From: Carettochelys insculpta
Lineage: Eukaryota; Chordata; Testudines; Carettochelyidae
DNA length: 64,000 nt
Assembly (NCBI RefSeq): GCF_033958435.1
Contig: NC_134137.1
Location: 244,636,501 to 244,700,500 of the forward strand
Reading direction: 5' to 3'
In this document: piece by piece, positions 22,846-33,280 of the stretch
How positions within the stretch are numbered: position 1 is the stretch's first letter
How the letters are laid out: every line of letters begins with the position of its first letter
The notes under the pieces: generated by a model
Seen by the model: the letters and a program-made list of their open reading frames with translations, nothing else
Databases searched by the model: none
What the model was told of the DNA's origin: nothing
Program-made: the position numbers and the translations under genes

Positions 22846-23514
22846 ATATGGGTGCTCATCATCTGACTGTTCTCTGTATTGTATTTTATGTCCACTATTT
22901 ATTTTTAAATGTATTATATCTTAGTTGTTTTTTTCTTTGCTGTTACAATTAATTATGGCAAAATATGGACATTTTAGTAACTTTAGTAAAATTAATTTTA
23001 AGACAATGTTAAGCAACAAAATTTGAATGACACTGCTGCAGGTAATGGTTTTGTTTTATTTTTGCTATACAAAATGAAGTAAAAATATAGTATATTATTT
23101 GGTCTTTCTGAATATTCTTATAAATTAATTTTGAAGTATACATTTATGCTATCAACTACTTGCAAAATGTGATTAATCAAATGAAAATATTTTCATTCAC
23201 AAAGCTATATCGCTGTTAAAATGGTTTATTGTGCTTTTTATAATTATTGTTGCCCTGGGTCCTTTTTAAGATTGTCCTTGTAGTTTTAAAATTTTTCCTT
23301 GTGACTGTGATGAGACTGATACTGTTGTATAGTCAAATCAGAACCTCACTCAAATAGCTGAAGTGTATGTTTAATATAAATTCAAAGAGAACCTGCAGAA
23401 AAGTGGATTCCCGACAGAGGGCAACACAAATCTTTCTTGGTTTCTTCCACAATATCAGAAAATGTTTACTTTTCCAGCTGCAAAGCAGCAGGCATGAGTA
23501 AAAGATCAGAACAA
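22846..23514. other. Very AT-rich non-coding stretch
   Basis: Dominated by A and T runs. No feature recognised. Confidence 0.4.
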
Positions 23515-23764
23515 TTAAGGTTAGGTCTACACTTACCTTGAACGTCGACGGCTACTACACAATTTTTGGTACGCCAAATTGAGTACCACAATTCAACTTT
23601 GCAGCCACCTACTTCCGTGCCTGTCTTCATGACACAAGGTTCATGGGACTGCTCCTCCCATTGACCTTCCTTAATCCTCACAGCTTGCGAGGAGTTCCAA
23701 GGTAGACATTGACCCCGGAACACACCATTTTGCTCATGTACAGTAAGTGTAGATGTAGCCTTAA
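23515..23764. mobile_element. MITE with TTAA flanks
   Basis: Inverted ends GGTTAGGTCTACACTTAC (from 23519) and the reverse of GTAAGTGTAGATGTAGCC (to 23760) flank about 240 bp. TTAA lies immediately outside both ends (23515-23518 and 23761-23764). TTAA would fit piggyBac, while the terminus resembles the Harbinger-like MITEs nearby, whose targets contain TTA or TAA. I cannot choose between them. Confidence 0.7.
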
Positions 23765-26193
23765 TCTTAGTAGTTAAAGTACAATTGCTCTGGAAAGGAT
23801 AAGAGTATTCTAATTAGTGATCACTCAATTCAAAGAAATCTTACAGGACTGCATCAACAATATCCTGAAGAATAAAGATGCCTTTTCTGAACATCTATAA
23901 AAGGACAAGAGCATTCACTGTGCCTTCTCAAAATAAATTAAGAATGGAGGCTTGAAAGATGATCAGAAAATTGCAAGTATTGTCCTGTCGTTTGTGGACC
24001 AAGTTGTCCCTTCAGGATAACACAGCTACAAACCTTCATGTTAAATATGAGGACAACAAAGCTCTTCCTGGTGAAATGAATGTAGCATTGAAGACTTTTC
24101 CTCTGGAGTACTATTGTCACCTTCACTGATTGGTATTTGGAAAAGCTGTTGTCAGGAAACTGAGTAGGGCTTATCTGAATAGTATTTCCTTGATGTGCTT
24201 ATATTGCTGATCACCCTCCACAGCCTATTATGTAATTACCAGAAAGTCTGATTTTTGTCACATCCTGCAAATAAAATCTTGGAAGATGACAACTATAAAT
24301 TCAGAGTACTAAGTCAACGTCTACTGAAAATGGATGTCATGGGGTCAAAGAAGCTTATCTGGTCTGCCTATAGATGAAAAAGTGGCCATAGGTGTTCAAT
24401 ACTGCTGCTGCTCTTTGGATCCAAAGTGTTATTAGGGATCTGAACACACTAATTGGTCCATGGATTAAAACAAAAATAACACATTTGTTTTATCCTACCT
24501 GTATTGTTTCAAGGATCAAAGGCATGGTGATGGTTCGTTATCCAAAAGAGTCATCCTAAAGGCATTGCATTAGAGACACCACAGCTAGATTGTTTGCATA
24601 TCAAATGATCAATTTTGGGTGTTTCTCTCTGAAATGTGACATCTCATGGAGAGTCTGGTCATCTGTTGAATGCAGAAATGTTTTGTAACTAGTCATATCT
24701 CTTTCATCAGTCACCAGTAGACGAGATGTGAATTGCCATCAAATATGGATGTTGAAAGTTTAGTCTTGAGGTAAAAGGAATGAAATTGCCTTCATGGAAG
24801 AATGAACATTTGCCCCTTCCGATTTTCCAAGTGGGATACAAATCTGGCCATGCAAGCAATGGCTTCCCTCTGGGATGGCATATTTCTCCTAGTTGATGGC
24901 CATTGAGATAATATGTTTTGTTAATAAATCAAACTTTGTGTTAAAGAGAGTAAAGCTGCATATTCACTTTGACCACTTTGAGAGAGACAATAATTGTGAC
25001 ATTAGTAACAGGGTGATTAGCATTAAAGAACTTGGGATGCTCAAGTCTTTAGACGCGAATCTTCTGGGCTTCAGAGGACACCATTCTACTCCACATATTG
25101 GAAGCCCTCCCTGAAATAAGAAGCAAGTTAACTGAGTGTCATGTGAAAGTGACCATAGTCCACGGCTGTTCTGGATCATCAAAACAATCAAAGGGGCCTA
25201 AAGTGACAAATCAGCTCAAGCCATAGCTCCAATGGAATCCACTTATGAGTTTCATTTATGGGTTTTTTTCCTGTTTTCTCCATCCTCCATTCCTTTGTTT
25301 TGTTTGTTTCTTTTCAAATCCATGTTCCTTTCCTCTATGTCCTCAAACATCCCTGTCTGAGCTTGGTTCCTTTGGAACAGAGCCTTTCCATGAAAAGTAG
25401 CTAAAGCCATCTTCCTTTTAATCTAATGCTGACATTCATAATCCTCCAAGGACTTAAAAGAAAAGAAGGCACAATATTAATTATGGGAAAAAAGCTTTAG
25501 TAAACTGCAAAAGGTTTTTGATCTGTTAAAATAAAATAAAAAAAAATTCAACCACTTACATAACATTTCCCAGGCTAATTCCCCAACATAATTCAAGTGA
25601 GATGACTTACCGTACAGAAAATAATACAGATTCTTTCTATGGGACCAAAACACACGGTTTTGTTTTTTTAAAATAATTGCAGCTGTGGGATAAAGAGCTT
25701 CAGCTGTACCAAACAAACAGTATTTGGGCAGATGTTACAGCATTGTTTCCATTTTCCCATTAATTCTTTTTATAATGAAAAGCATGAATAAATATGTTAA
25801 AAAAAATAAGCAAACCTGTTCAGTTGTAGAATATCACAATTTGTTGGAAGCCACCACGTCAAGTGAACTCCCCGCAGAGGGAATAGGGAAAATGGAGAAT
25901 AAGGCAACAAAAAAGGAGGAGGTGGAAGGTCAGAGGAGAACTTCTACCAGATCTTTCCCAGCCAGGCTCTCCATGTGATTTATGAACTACTTCTAGGAAA
26001 GTTATCTGACAAAGGCTTCTGCATGCGATGTCTTCTAGGTTCATACGACCACAAACATCCATCAACAAGATGCAAAATATATCCTGTCGTCTGAAATCCA
26101 GCTGATGTTAAAGAGAAAGCATTTGGTAGATAATATGCCTGAAAGTGGAAGGCAGTCTTTCCCTAGATACAAATCTTATCTCTATACCACAAC
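23765..26193. other. Long non-coding stretch
   Basis: About 2.4 kb. The 73-84 codon frames (24893-25114, 25724-25978 on +) lack a domain. No clear repeat. Confidence 0.35.
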
Positions 26194-26360
26194 TTAAAAA
26201 TAGAAAATAGTCTCAGAGGGGAAACTGCATTAGTTTGTAGCCTCACAAAGTAAAAATAAAACTCAAGCAGTCCTGTAGCATTTACCTGTATTTACCTAAT
26301 AAATGAATTTGTTAGTCTTTAAGATGCTGTGGGACTGCTTGCTTTTAAAAATAGAAAATA
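26194..26360. mobile_element. Miniature PLE hairpin with 16-bp target duplication
   Basis: TTAAAAATAGAAAATA occurs exactly at 26194-26209 and 26345-26360. Between them, 26210-26344 starts with the inverse of a full PLE end (gtctcagaggggaaactgca). It then pairs caagcagtcctgtagcat with atgctgtgggactgcttg in hairpin form. Confidence 0.82.
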
Positions 26361-26897
26361 TTTTAGAACTGAAAAAGGCCCAGCAAATAATAACCACGAT
26401 CTCTGAATCTGCTCATTTCTCTTCTTTTCTGTTCCCACTCCCCATTTCTGCCTATCATTCACTATGGCCTCTCATGGTATATTGTCACTGCTGCTTCTGA
26501 CTACAATTTAGAAGTTTAGAGGTGTATGAAAATGGAAACCATCAAAAAATTGTTATAAGCTTCCTAAAATTTAGACACTGCTTCCAGATGTGATAAAAGT
26601 AAATATTTTAATTTATACAACATAACAAGCTCACTTCTGATGAGCAATCATGACTTGAAACAGCTGCAAAAGATAATATTAGAGAAACTCTTTAAAGTAG
26701 GTAGCTGCATGATAGCGCTACCATGAGAACATAGCACAACACACTATTTTAAATTCCTTTCTCCATACCCCAATGTAAAGGCAGAATGAGCAACTGGCAT
26801 ATTCAAGTCTGCAGAACACCATGGTATTATGCTGAAGCTATTGAATTTCGTGTTGGGCTTCACAGAATCTCTGGGTAGCTGTAGGCAATGAAACTCT
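26361..26897. other. Non-coding stretch
   Basis: AT-rich, no recognised feature. Confidence 0.4.
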
Positions 26898-27591
26898 GAC
26901 TATGTCTACACTAGCACGCTACATCAAAGTCACCTATTTCAAAGTAAGGATATCGAAATAGGCTACTTCAACATGTATCATCTACACGCCCTCCAGGGCT
27001 GGTGCCATCGACGTTCAATGTTGAAGTAGTGATGGAGAATGTTGAAAGAAGCCGCCCTGGGAAGAAATGTGGAGTGTCCACACACACAAGTGCTCCCCGT
27101 TGAAATTAGGGGCCAGCAAAGCCCCAAGCCGCTCCCTTAAAGGGCCCCTCCCAGACACACACAGCCTGCACAGCACGAGATCCACAGAGCCAACGACCAG
27201 TTGCAGAGCCTGTGCACGCAGCAAGAACCCCCAGCTGCAGCAGCAGCAACAGCAGCCAGAAGCCCTGGGCTAAGGGCTGCTGCATGCAGTGACCATAGAG
27301 TCCCGCAGGGGCTGGACAGAGCGTCTCTCAACCCCTCAGCTGATGGCCACCATGAAGGACTCCGCTATTTCGAAGTAGCGGGACACGGATTATTTACACA
27401 CACCCTACTTCAACGTTGAACGTCGAAGTAGGGTGCTATTGCCATCTTTGAATGGGAATAGCGATTTCGACATCTCGCCGCCTAACGTCGATTTCAACGT
27501 CGAAATAGCACACGGCGTGTGTAGACACGACACGTGCTATTTCAACGTTGCGCCAGCTACTTCGAAGTAGCCAGCTAGTGTAGACGCACCC
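26898..27591 (-). mobile_element. Internally deleted Harbinger relative, about 0.69 kb
   Basis: The two ends match those of the 1750-6509 element, but in the opposite orientation. The left part (ctccagggctggtgcc, then ctcccttaaagggcccctcc and acacacagcctgcacagca) corresponds to the region beyond the transposase start. The right part (ctctcaacccctcagctgat, then gacatctcgccgcctaacgt) corresponds to the region before the Myb-like gene. All of the Myb-like gene and nearly all of the transposase are gone; only a (CAG)n patch of the transposase start (cagcagcagcaacagcag) persists. Ends read (a)CTATGTCTACACTAG and, reversed, GGTGCGTCTACACTAG. No clear target duplication. Confidence 0.8.
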
Positions 27592-28370
27592 TCCACGTTT
27601 ATTTTAATAGAGTAAGTTCCTGGCCCTTGTGATTAAAAAGAAAAGCTGGAGAATGTGACCTGAGTGGAACGTGAAGGCTCAGACAATAAAATATTTTTGT
27701 ATATTGATTATTGATGTCTGACTCACGATTTTGTAATACTTGGGGTTAGCTATAACTAATGGGGATACTTGACAAGAGAATAACTTCCACCTTCTCTTCC
27801 TAAGAATTTACTTGGCAACAACTATGAACTATTTCCTCCCTCGTTCTTGGTACAGGCTATGTTATACTGCATTCATGGCCCCCGAACCTTAAAAAAAGTC
27901 CATTATTCCCTCAGCACTACTGTTGAACCTTCTTAGATTTGTCAGTACTTTTCTTTTGTCTAGAAAATGGAAATTATTTGGAAGTCTTATTTTCAGATCT
28001 GCTACATGCACATGGCTGCCATTGATTTCCGGTATTTTGTGGGTGCTCAGACCTTTTGGCACTCTGGAACCTGATTTCTATTTTACTAGGAAACATCATG
28101 ACTTGCGAACAAAGCTATATTAAAATACCTAGAATTGCTCAAGAATCAGTGGCTTTCCATCAATGGAAAGCACACAACTTTTAAAAACTCCATCCCCAAG
28201 GGGTAATAAATACATTTGTTATAGTATACAAACTTGGGAAATGTGGGCTAGCTAACATTACTAACTATATGGTGGGTGTGCACAACTGAGTGAGTATTTT
28301 TTAAAACAATGGCTCACTGCCAAAATGGGAGGGCCTATTTTGTGCGGCCCTTTGTAGATCAGACTTAGGT
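27592..28370. other. Non-coding stretch
   Basis: No recognised feature. The 66-codon frame at 27923-28123 has no domain. Confidence 0.4.
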
Positions 28371-29242
28371 ATGATATTATTCAGTATTTTAATTAAAGAT
28401 GTGAATAAACTGAAGTGCAGTGTATGCTTATAAAATCTGCAGATACACCAAGCTGGGAGGAGTTGAAAGCACTTTGGAGCATAGGATTAGAATTCAAAAG
28501 GCAGTTGAGAAATTAGAGAATATATCTGAAGTCAATAAGATGAAATTCACCTAATTCATCCAAAGTACTTCACTCAGGAAGGAAAATAAGCAATGCACAG
28601 ATACAAAACGGAGACTAGTTAGGTAGTAGTACTGCTGGAAAATATCTGGGACAGTAGATCACGAATTGACTCAGTGAACAATGTGATGCAGTTGTGAAAA
28701 AGCTAATATGCTGTATTAGCAGGAATGTTAAAAAGACACTGTCCTGTTCTGCTAAGGACTCTTACGGCCTCAGCTGGAGTACTGGATTGATTCTGTGTCC
28801 CACACTTTAACAAAGGGGTGAACATTCTGGAAAGTGTCCAGAGGAGAGAAACAAAAATGAGAAAGGCTTTAAAAACCTATCCTGTGAGGAAAAATTATGG
28901 TTGGTTTCCAGAAGAGAAGACTGGGAGGGACCTGATACCAACTTTCAAATATATTACAGAGTGTTATAAAGAGGATGACGATAAACTGTACTCCACTTCC
29001 ACTGAAGACAGGACAAAAAGTAATGGTGTTAGTCTGAAGCAAGGACGGTTTAGGTTAGGTATCAGAATGAAAACTTTCTAACCACAAGGATAGGTAAGCT
29101 CTCGAATAGGTTTCCACAGGAGGCCGTGGAATCCCTACTATTGAAGGTTTTTAAAACCAGGTTGGACAAACACCTGTCAGAAATGGTCTAAGTTTATTTG
29201 GTCCTGTCTCAGCACAGGGGGGCTGGACTTGCTAACTTCTTC
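28371..29242 (+). mobile_element. CR1 LINE coding and 3' remnant, sense strand, decayed
   Basis: The sequence corresponds to the CR1 ORF2 C-terminal region: a weak aaatctgcagatacaccaa-gctgggagg (the 'KSADDTKLGG' part of CR1 ORF2), then gtccagaggagagaaac. It continues with a frame at 28818-29081 reading LESVQRRETKMRKALKTYPVRKNYGWF and EDRTKSNGVSLKQGRFRLGIR, then a 3' part with caggttggacaaacacctgtc. The copy is full of stops and has lost the CR1 terminal octamers. Confidence 0.75.
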
Positions 29243-29340
29243 TTCTAGTTCAGCCATTTGATGCACAGGGAAGTTAAATGCCTTGCTCAAGGTCACAGAA
29301 TGAGTGAGTGCCATAACCTAAATGTTTAGATTGACACCCT
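29243..29340 (+). repeat. MIR-like core fragment
   Basis: 'gggaagttaaatgccttgct' and 'caaggtcacagaatgagtg' match the familiar MIR core ('...ttgcccaaggtcacacagc...'). Short and old. Confidence 0.5.
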
Positions 29341-29602
29341 TCCTCTTAAAATATGTCTGTATTCTATTCTTGCCTTCAGCTCCTCTTTGCTGGTTATTCA
29401 GAATCAATACTTGGTGATTCTCTTAAATATCCTGGAACACATTTATGGTATTTCTTCAGCTGCATGTTAAAATATATAGAGTGTGTGTATAGAGGCCTAC
29501 CTCTTCCATAGTTAACTGAACAACACACAATACACTACCAAACCTGACTGTCATGGTGAAAATCAAATGGACTGTTTGCTGGAAGGAAACATTTGCCAGT
29601 TT

Positions 29603-30372
29603 TCATAGAATCATAGAATCATAGAAGAGTAGGACTGGAAGGGACCTCAAGAGGCCATCGAGTCCAGCCCCCTACCCTCATGGCAGGACCAAGCACTTTC
29701 TAGACCATCCCTGAAAGCCATCTATCTAACCTCTTCTTAAATATCTCCAGTGATGGAGATTCTACCACCTCCCTTGGCAATTTGTTCCAGTGTTTGATCA
29801 CCCTGACAGTTAGGAACTTTTTCCTAATGGCCAACCTGAACCTCCCCTGCTGCAATTTAAGCCCATTGCCTCTTGTTCTATCCTCAGAGGCAAGGAAGAA
29901 CAAGTTCCCTCCCTCTGCCTTATGACACCCTTTTAGATACCTGAAAACTGCTATCATGTCCCCCCTCAATCTTCTCTTTTCCAAACTAAACAAGCCCAAT
30001 TCTTTCAGCCTTTCTTCATAGGTCATGTTCTCTAGACCTTTGATCATTCGCGTTGCTCTCCTCTGGACCCTCTCCAATTTCTCCACATCCTTCCTGAACT
30101 GCGGTGCCCAGAACTGGACACAATACTCCAGCTGAGGCCTAACCAGCGCAGAGTAGAGCAGGAGAATGACTTCTCATGTCTTGTTCACAACACACCTGTT
30201 AATGCATCCTAGAATCATGTTTGCTTTTTTTGCAACAGCATCACACTGTTGACTCATATTTAGCTTGTGGTCCACTATAACCCCTAGACCCCTTTCTGCT
30301 GTACTCATTCCTAGGCAGTCCTTTCCCATTCTGTATGTGTGACACTGATTGTTCCTTCCTAAGTGGAAGAAA
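29603..30372 (-). mobile_element. CR1 LINE 3' end, 5'-truncated, better preserved
   Basis: On the + strand the copy opens with the CR1 terminal octamer repeat (tcatagaa x3 at 29604-29627). Text complementary to the conserved tail follows (gtaggactggaagggacctc, gagtccagccccctaccct). Read on -, it then encodes the ORF2 C-terminus in two stretches, [50 protein letters not shown] and, upstream, HTYRMGKDCLGMSTAERGLGVIVDHKLNMSQQCDAVAKKANMILGCINRCV. It is 5'-truncated near 30372, right against a 44-bp inverted repeat. Confidence 0.88.
29700..30086 (-). pseudogene. CR1 ORF2 C-terminal fragment
   Basis: A 128-codon frame encoding the end of the CR1 ORF2 protein, from [15 protein letters not shown] to [30 protein letters not shown]. 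This is the conserved tail after the reverse transcriptase. A second 90-codon frame lies upstream (30446-30174), in a different register or separated by stops. The endonuclease and reverse transcriptase are absent through 5' truncation. Confidence 0.8.
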
Positions 30373-30376
30373 ACTC

Positions 30377-30420
30377 TGTGATCACAGCAGGTCCAATTTT
30401 TTTCTGGTTTGAGGGAAAGA
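30377..30420 (+). repeat. 44-bp perfect inverted repeat, left copy
   Basis: It begins tgtgatcacagcaggtccaa and ends ggtttgagggaaaga, and is the exact inverse of 30904-30947. It abuts the 5' end of the CR1 copy. Confidence 0.9.
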
Positions 30421-30903
30421 ATTAAGGGATGGGGGTGGAGGAGCAAACTTTATAAAAGTTCATGTGTCCTGACACACTTGCTGCACATATGTTTCTGAGA
30501 AACTTTTTCCTGAGATTCAGGCTACTTTGATATTTTTAGAAAATCCAGTACACCAGGGAAAAGAAAAAAAGCAATGCAACCATCCCATGTTTTGTCCACT
30601 ATTGGTTTGATAAAGGGGCTTAAAGTTTGAAACAGGGAAGAGACTCACCCTGACTATATTGATTTGCAGAGGCAGCCTTCCAAAGGTAATACTGAGAGCT
30701 CAGTTCCTGAAGAGGGAAGTTAGGGTTTTTGTGGTGGGGAAAAGCTGGCAAACTTGATCGTGATCTGTAAAAATCTTCCTCCCCAGTTACACGTTTATTG
30801 GCTTGTTTTCACACCTTACTCACTTCATGCGATTATGTACAGTAACACGAGGCTGTCTGGCGCTTCAATTTTTCAAAGGTGCAGCCACGCTTGAAGTAAA
30901 CTC
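30421..30903. other. Spacer between the 44-bp inverted repeats
   Basis: 483 bp of non-coding DNA with no recognised repeat or gene. Confidence 0.5.
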
Positions 30904-30947
30904 TCTTTCCCTCAAACCAGAAAAAAATTGGACCTGCTGTGATCACA
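30904..30947 (-). repeat. 44-bp perfect inverted repeat, right copy
   Basis: Inverse of 30377-30420 with no mismatch by eye, including a run of seven A against seven T. Confidence 0.9.
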
Positions 30948-32337
30948 ACCCTAAATTTCTCCTGACTTGTTTTTTTATAGGACTGTGCCACTTATGTGTG
31001 TTCTAACATATCCTTACTAACTGATGAAAAACACCATGTCTAAAGCTTAATGCCATATGTCCTATGCAGACATATGAGACATATTTCTTTCTTATTCACA
31101 TTTTATTGGAAGTCATACAAAGCATACAGAACAGATGCCAGTACATCAAATTCATCACGCTGAGCCTCGATTATACAGCCCTGAAACCTTAACACTGCCA
31201 TATGATCCTTCCTTTCAGGAAATAAAAACCAAAGCCCAGTTTTCCCTTGGGACCACTTGTGGCTATATGTTGAAGCGCTTATTACCAGAGGTTCCTTGGA
31301 TGCAATTTAATGTCTGAAAATGCTTCACATAGCTATTCACTCATCATAAGGTACCTCTCAAAGTCTAATAATTCAGTAAAAAGTGAGAGCACCAGTCCAA
31401 ATCATTGATGCACTCAGCCAAGCTGTCTGCTTCTAGTACAGCTACAGTTTTCTTTCCACTGACCACAGGTGAGGAGGATAAGGAGAGGGAGTAATACATG
31501 CTACACATATTTATGTGTATAATCATAATGATGAGCAAAATGTGCTAAAGATTTGCTGTTTCAAGTTGATGTTATGCATATGAAAGCAATGGACTATTCT
31601 CAAGAGAGCATGGCCTATCACTTGAACCAGCTTTACTCTGCCACGAGAAATGAAATAGTTCTGCAGAAACTTGGTATTCTATGGCAAAACAGTAATTCAA
31701 ATTAAATAAATCGATCAGACTTTCATTGATCCAACCCTTCCTACTATAATCTTGTTGTGTAAATCAAGCAGGCATAACGCTCCTTGAAATTTTAGATGTA
31801 TTGATATGTGTTTGGGATTGCCAGTGTTTACTCACTCGGGGTTCCACTCTACCACTTGTTAATGTATTTGCCATACTCTCATATAAACAAAATTAGCATT
31901 TCAAAGGCCACTCATTCAGCCTTTCCTCTTTGTGAACAGGGAACATGCCAGAACTATGTGGAGGATATGGAATGAGATCACTCAAGAGCAGAGTCACCAC
32001 AGGGGGGTAATGATGAGGTTACCCCTATGCTGTGCGTTGATGTATTCCAAACCATCAGTAGAGCAATGATATATTTATATGGACATAAAAACACATCTTT
32101 AAAATGGTTCCTCGATTTTTAACTCTACTCACTGTGCTGGTGAAGCCACTGTTGTAGTAACTTTCCGCTGATGCTATGCTAAATTGGTTCTTCATGGCAG
32201 TAAGTAGGAGACAAAAGAAGAAGGGAAGGAATGGAGGCACCGGGAAGGCAAGAAAGTCAGGAGGCAAAAATGACTAAGTCGGGGCCTACCAAGTAGTTAA
32301 AAAAATGAGAAATTTAGGACAACTCCATTTATAGATA
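30948..32337. other. Non-coding stretch
   Basis: About 1.4 kb with no recognised gene or repeat. Confidence 0.4.
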
Positions 32338-32663
32338 CAGGCTGAACCTCTCTAGTCCAACAGCCTCAGGACCTTACTGGTGCTAAATGAATTGCCAGAC
32401 CATGGGAGAGCAACATTGCCTAGCAACACTACCAACACATCCATGGCTTATTGGGCATTTAGAAGATATTTAGGGGCACATTAGAGCTAAATAATAACCC
32501 CATGGTAGGTAGGCAGTCTGGGGGCAGGGAATGGGTGGTAGCCATCCCAACCAGCAGGTGCCCCCTTGGAGAGCCAGGAGGCCTGACTGCCCCTCCTCCA
32601 GCATGTTCCCTCCTTTGGGATCAGGCAGGTCCTGAGGATGCCAAACCAGGGAGGTACAACCCG
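32338..32663. mobile_element. MITE with CAGGCTGAACCTCTCTAGTCC terminus (two copies in window)
   Basis: The left end caggctgaacctctctag (from 32338) and the right end, reversed as cgggttgtacctccctgg (to 32663), are diverged inverted repeats flanked by TA on each side. The same terminus occurs at 57817-58142. The TA flanks suggest a Tc1/mariner-type mover, unproven. Confidence 0.65.
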
Positions 32664-33059
32664 TACTGCTCATTGTTTGGAACAGTGATAACTATCTTCC
32701 CTATACATACATTATTGGGAAGAAAGAAAAGTAGAAAAATAGAACATTAGCTTAGCTGAACCATTGAAACAATATGGAGATTCTGCCCTCTAAGCCTTTT
32801 CACAATGTGATGATAAAATTGTGCCATGTAACTATGTCTAGCCTAAAACTTACTGTGGCAGACCACCAGCTGCTGTAAATTGTCAGAACTTCACTGAAGT
32901 CCGTGGAACACGATTTGAAGATCTCCGCACCTGATTTATGTCTTTTGGACAACAATTTAGCATACATTTCAAGTATCATGCACTGGATCCTGAGCAAATC
33001 TAGTGCTCAAATTCCATTAAGACCTCTGTAATGCTTCCAGAATCATGATCACCAGGAGC

Positions 33060-33120
33060 ACGGTCCAACTCCCACTGCAGCCAGTGGAAAGGCTCCCATT
33101 GACTTGACTGGGAGTTGGAT
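33060..33120. repeat. Worn SINE hairpin fragment
   Basis: gtccaactcccactgcagcc faces actgggagttggat, with 'ctcccattgacttgactggg' inside. This phrase is typical of old amniote SINE/MIR-type repeats. Confidence 0.4.
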
Positions 33121-33153
33121 GAAGCCCTGGATATTTCACAACTTATTGGGGGA

Positions 33154-33280
33154 CAGTGCTTTTTTTCAGTTTAAAAAAAAGAAGAGAAACCAGTACTTAG
33201 CTGATTCCTCCACTCCCGCAGCCAATCCCGTGGCTGGGGCTGCCACTCAGTACCAGCAGTACCAGCACAAAAAAGCACTG
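33154..33280. mobile_element. Short MITE, CAGTGCTTTTTT ends
   Basis: CAGTGCTTTTTT at 33154 and AAAAAAGCACTG ending at 33280 form 12-bp inverted ends of a 127-bp element, probably hAT-derived. Flanking octamers agree poorly (about four of eight), so the target duplication is not established. Confidence 0.65.
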
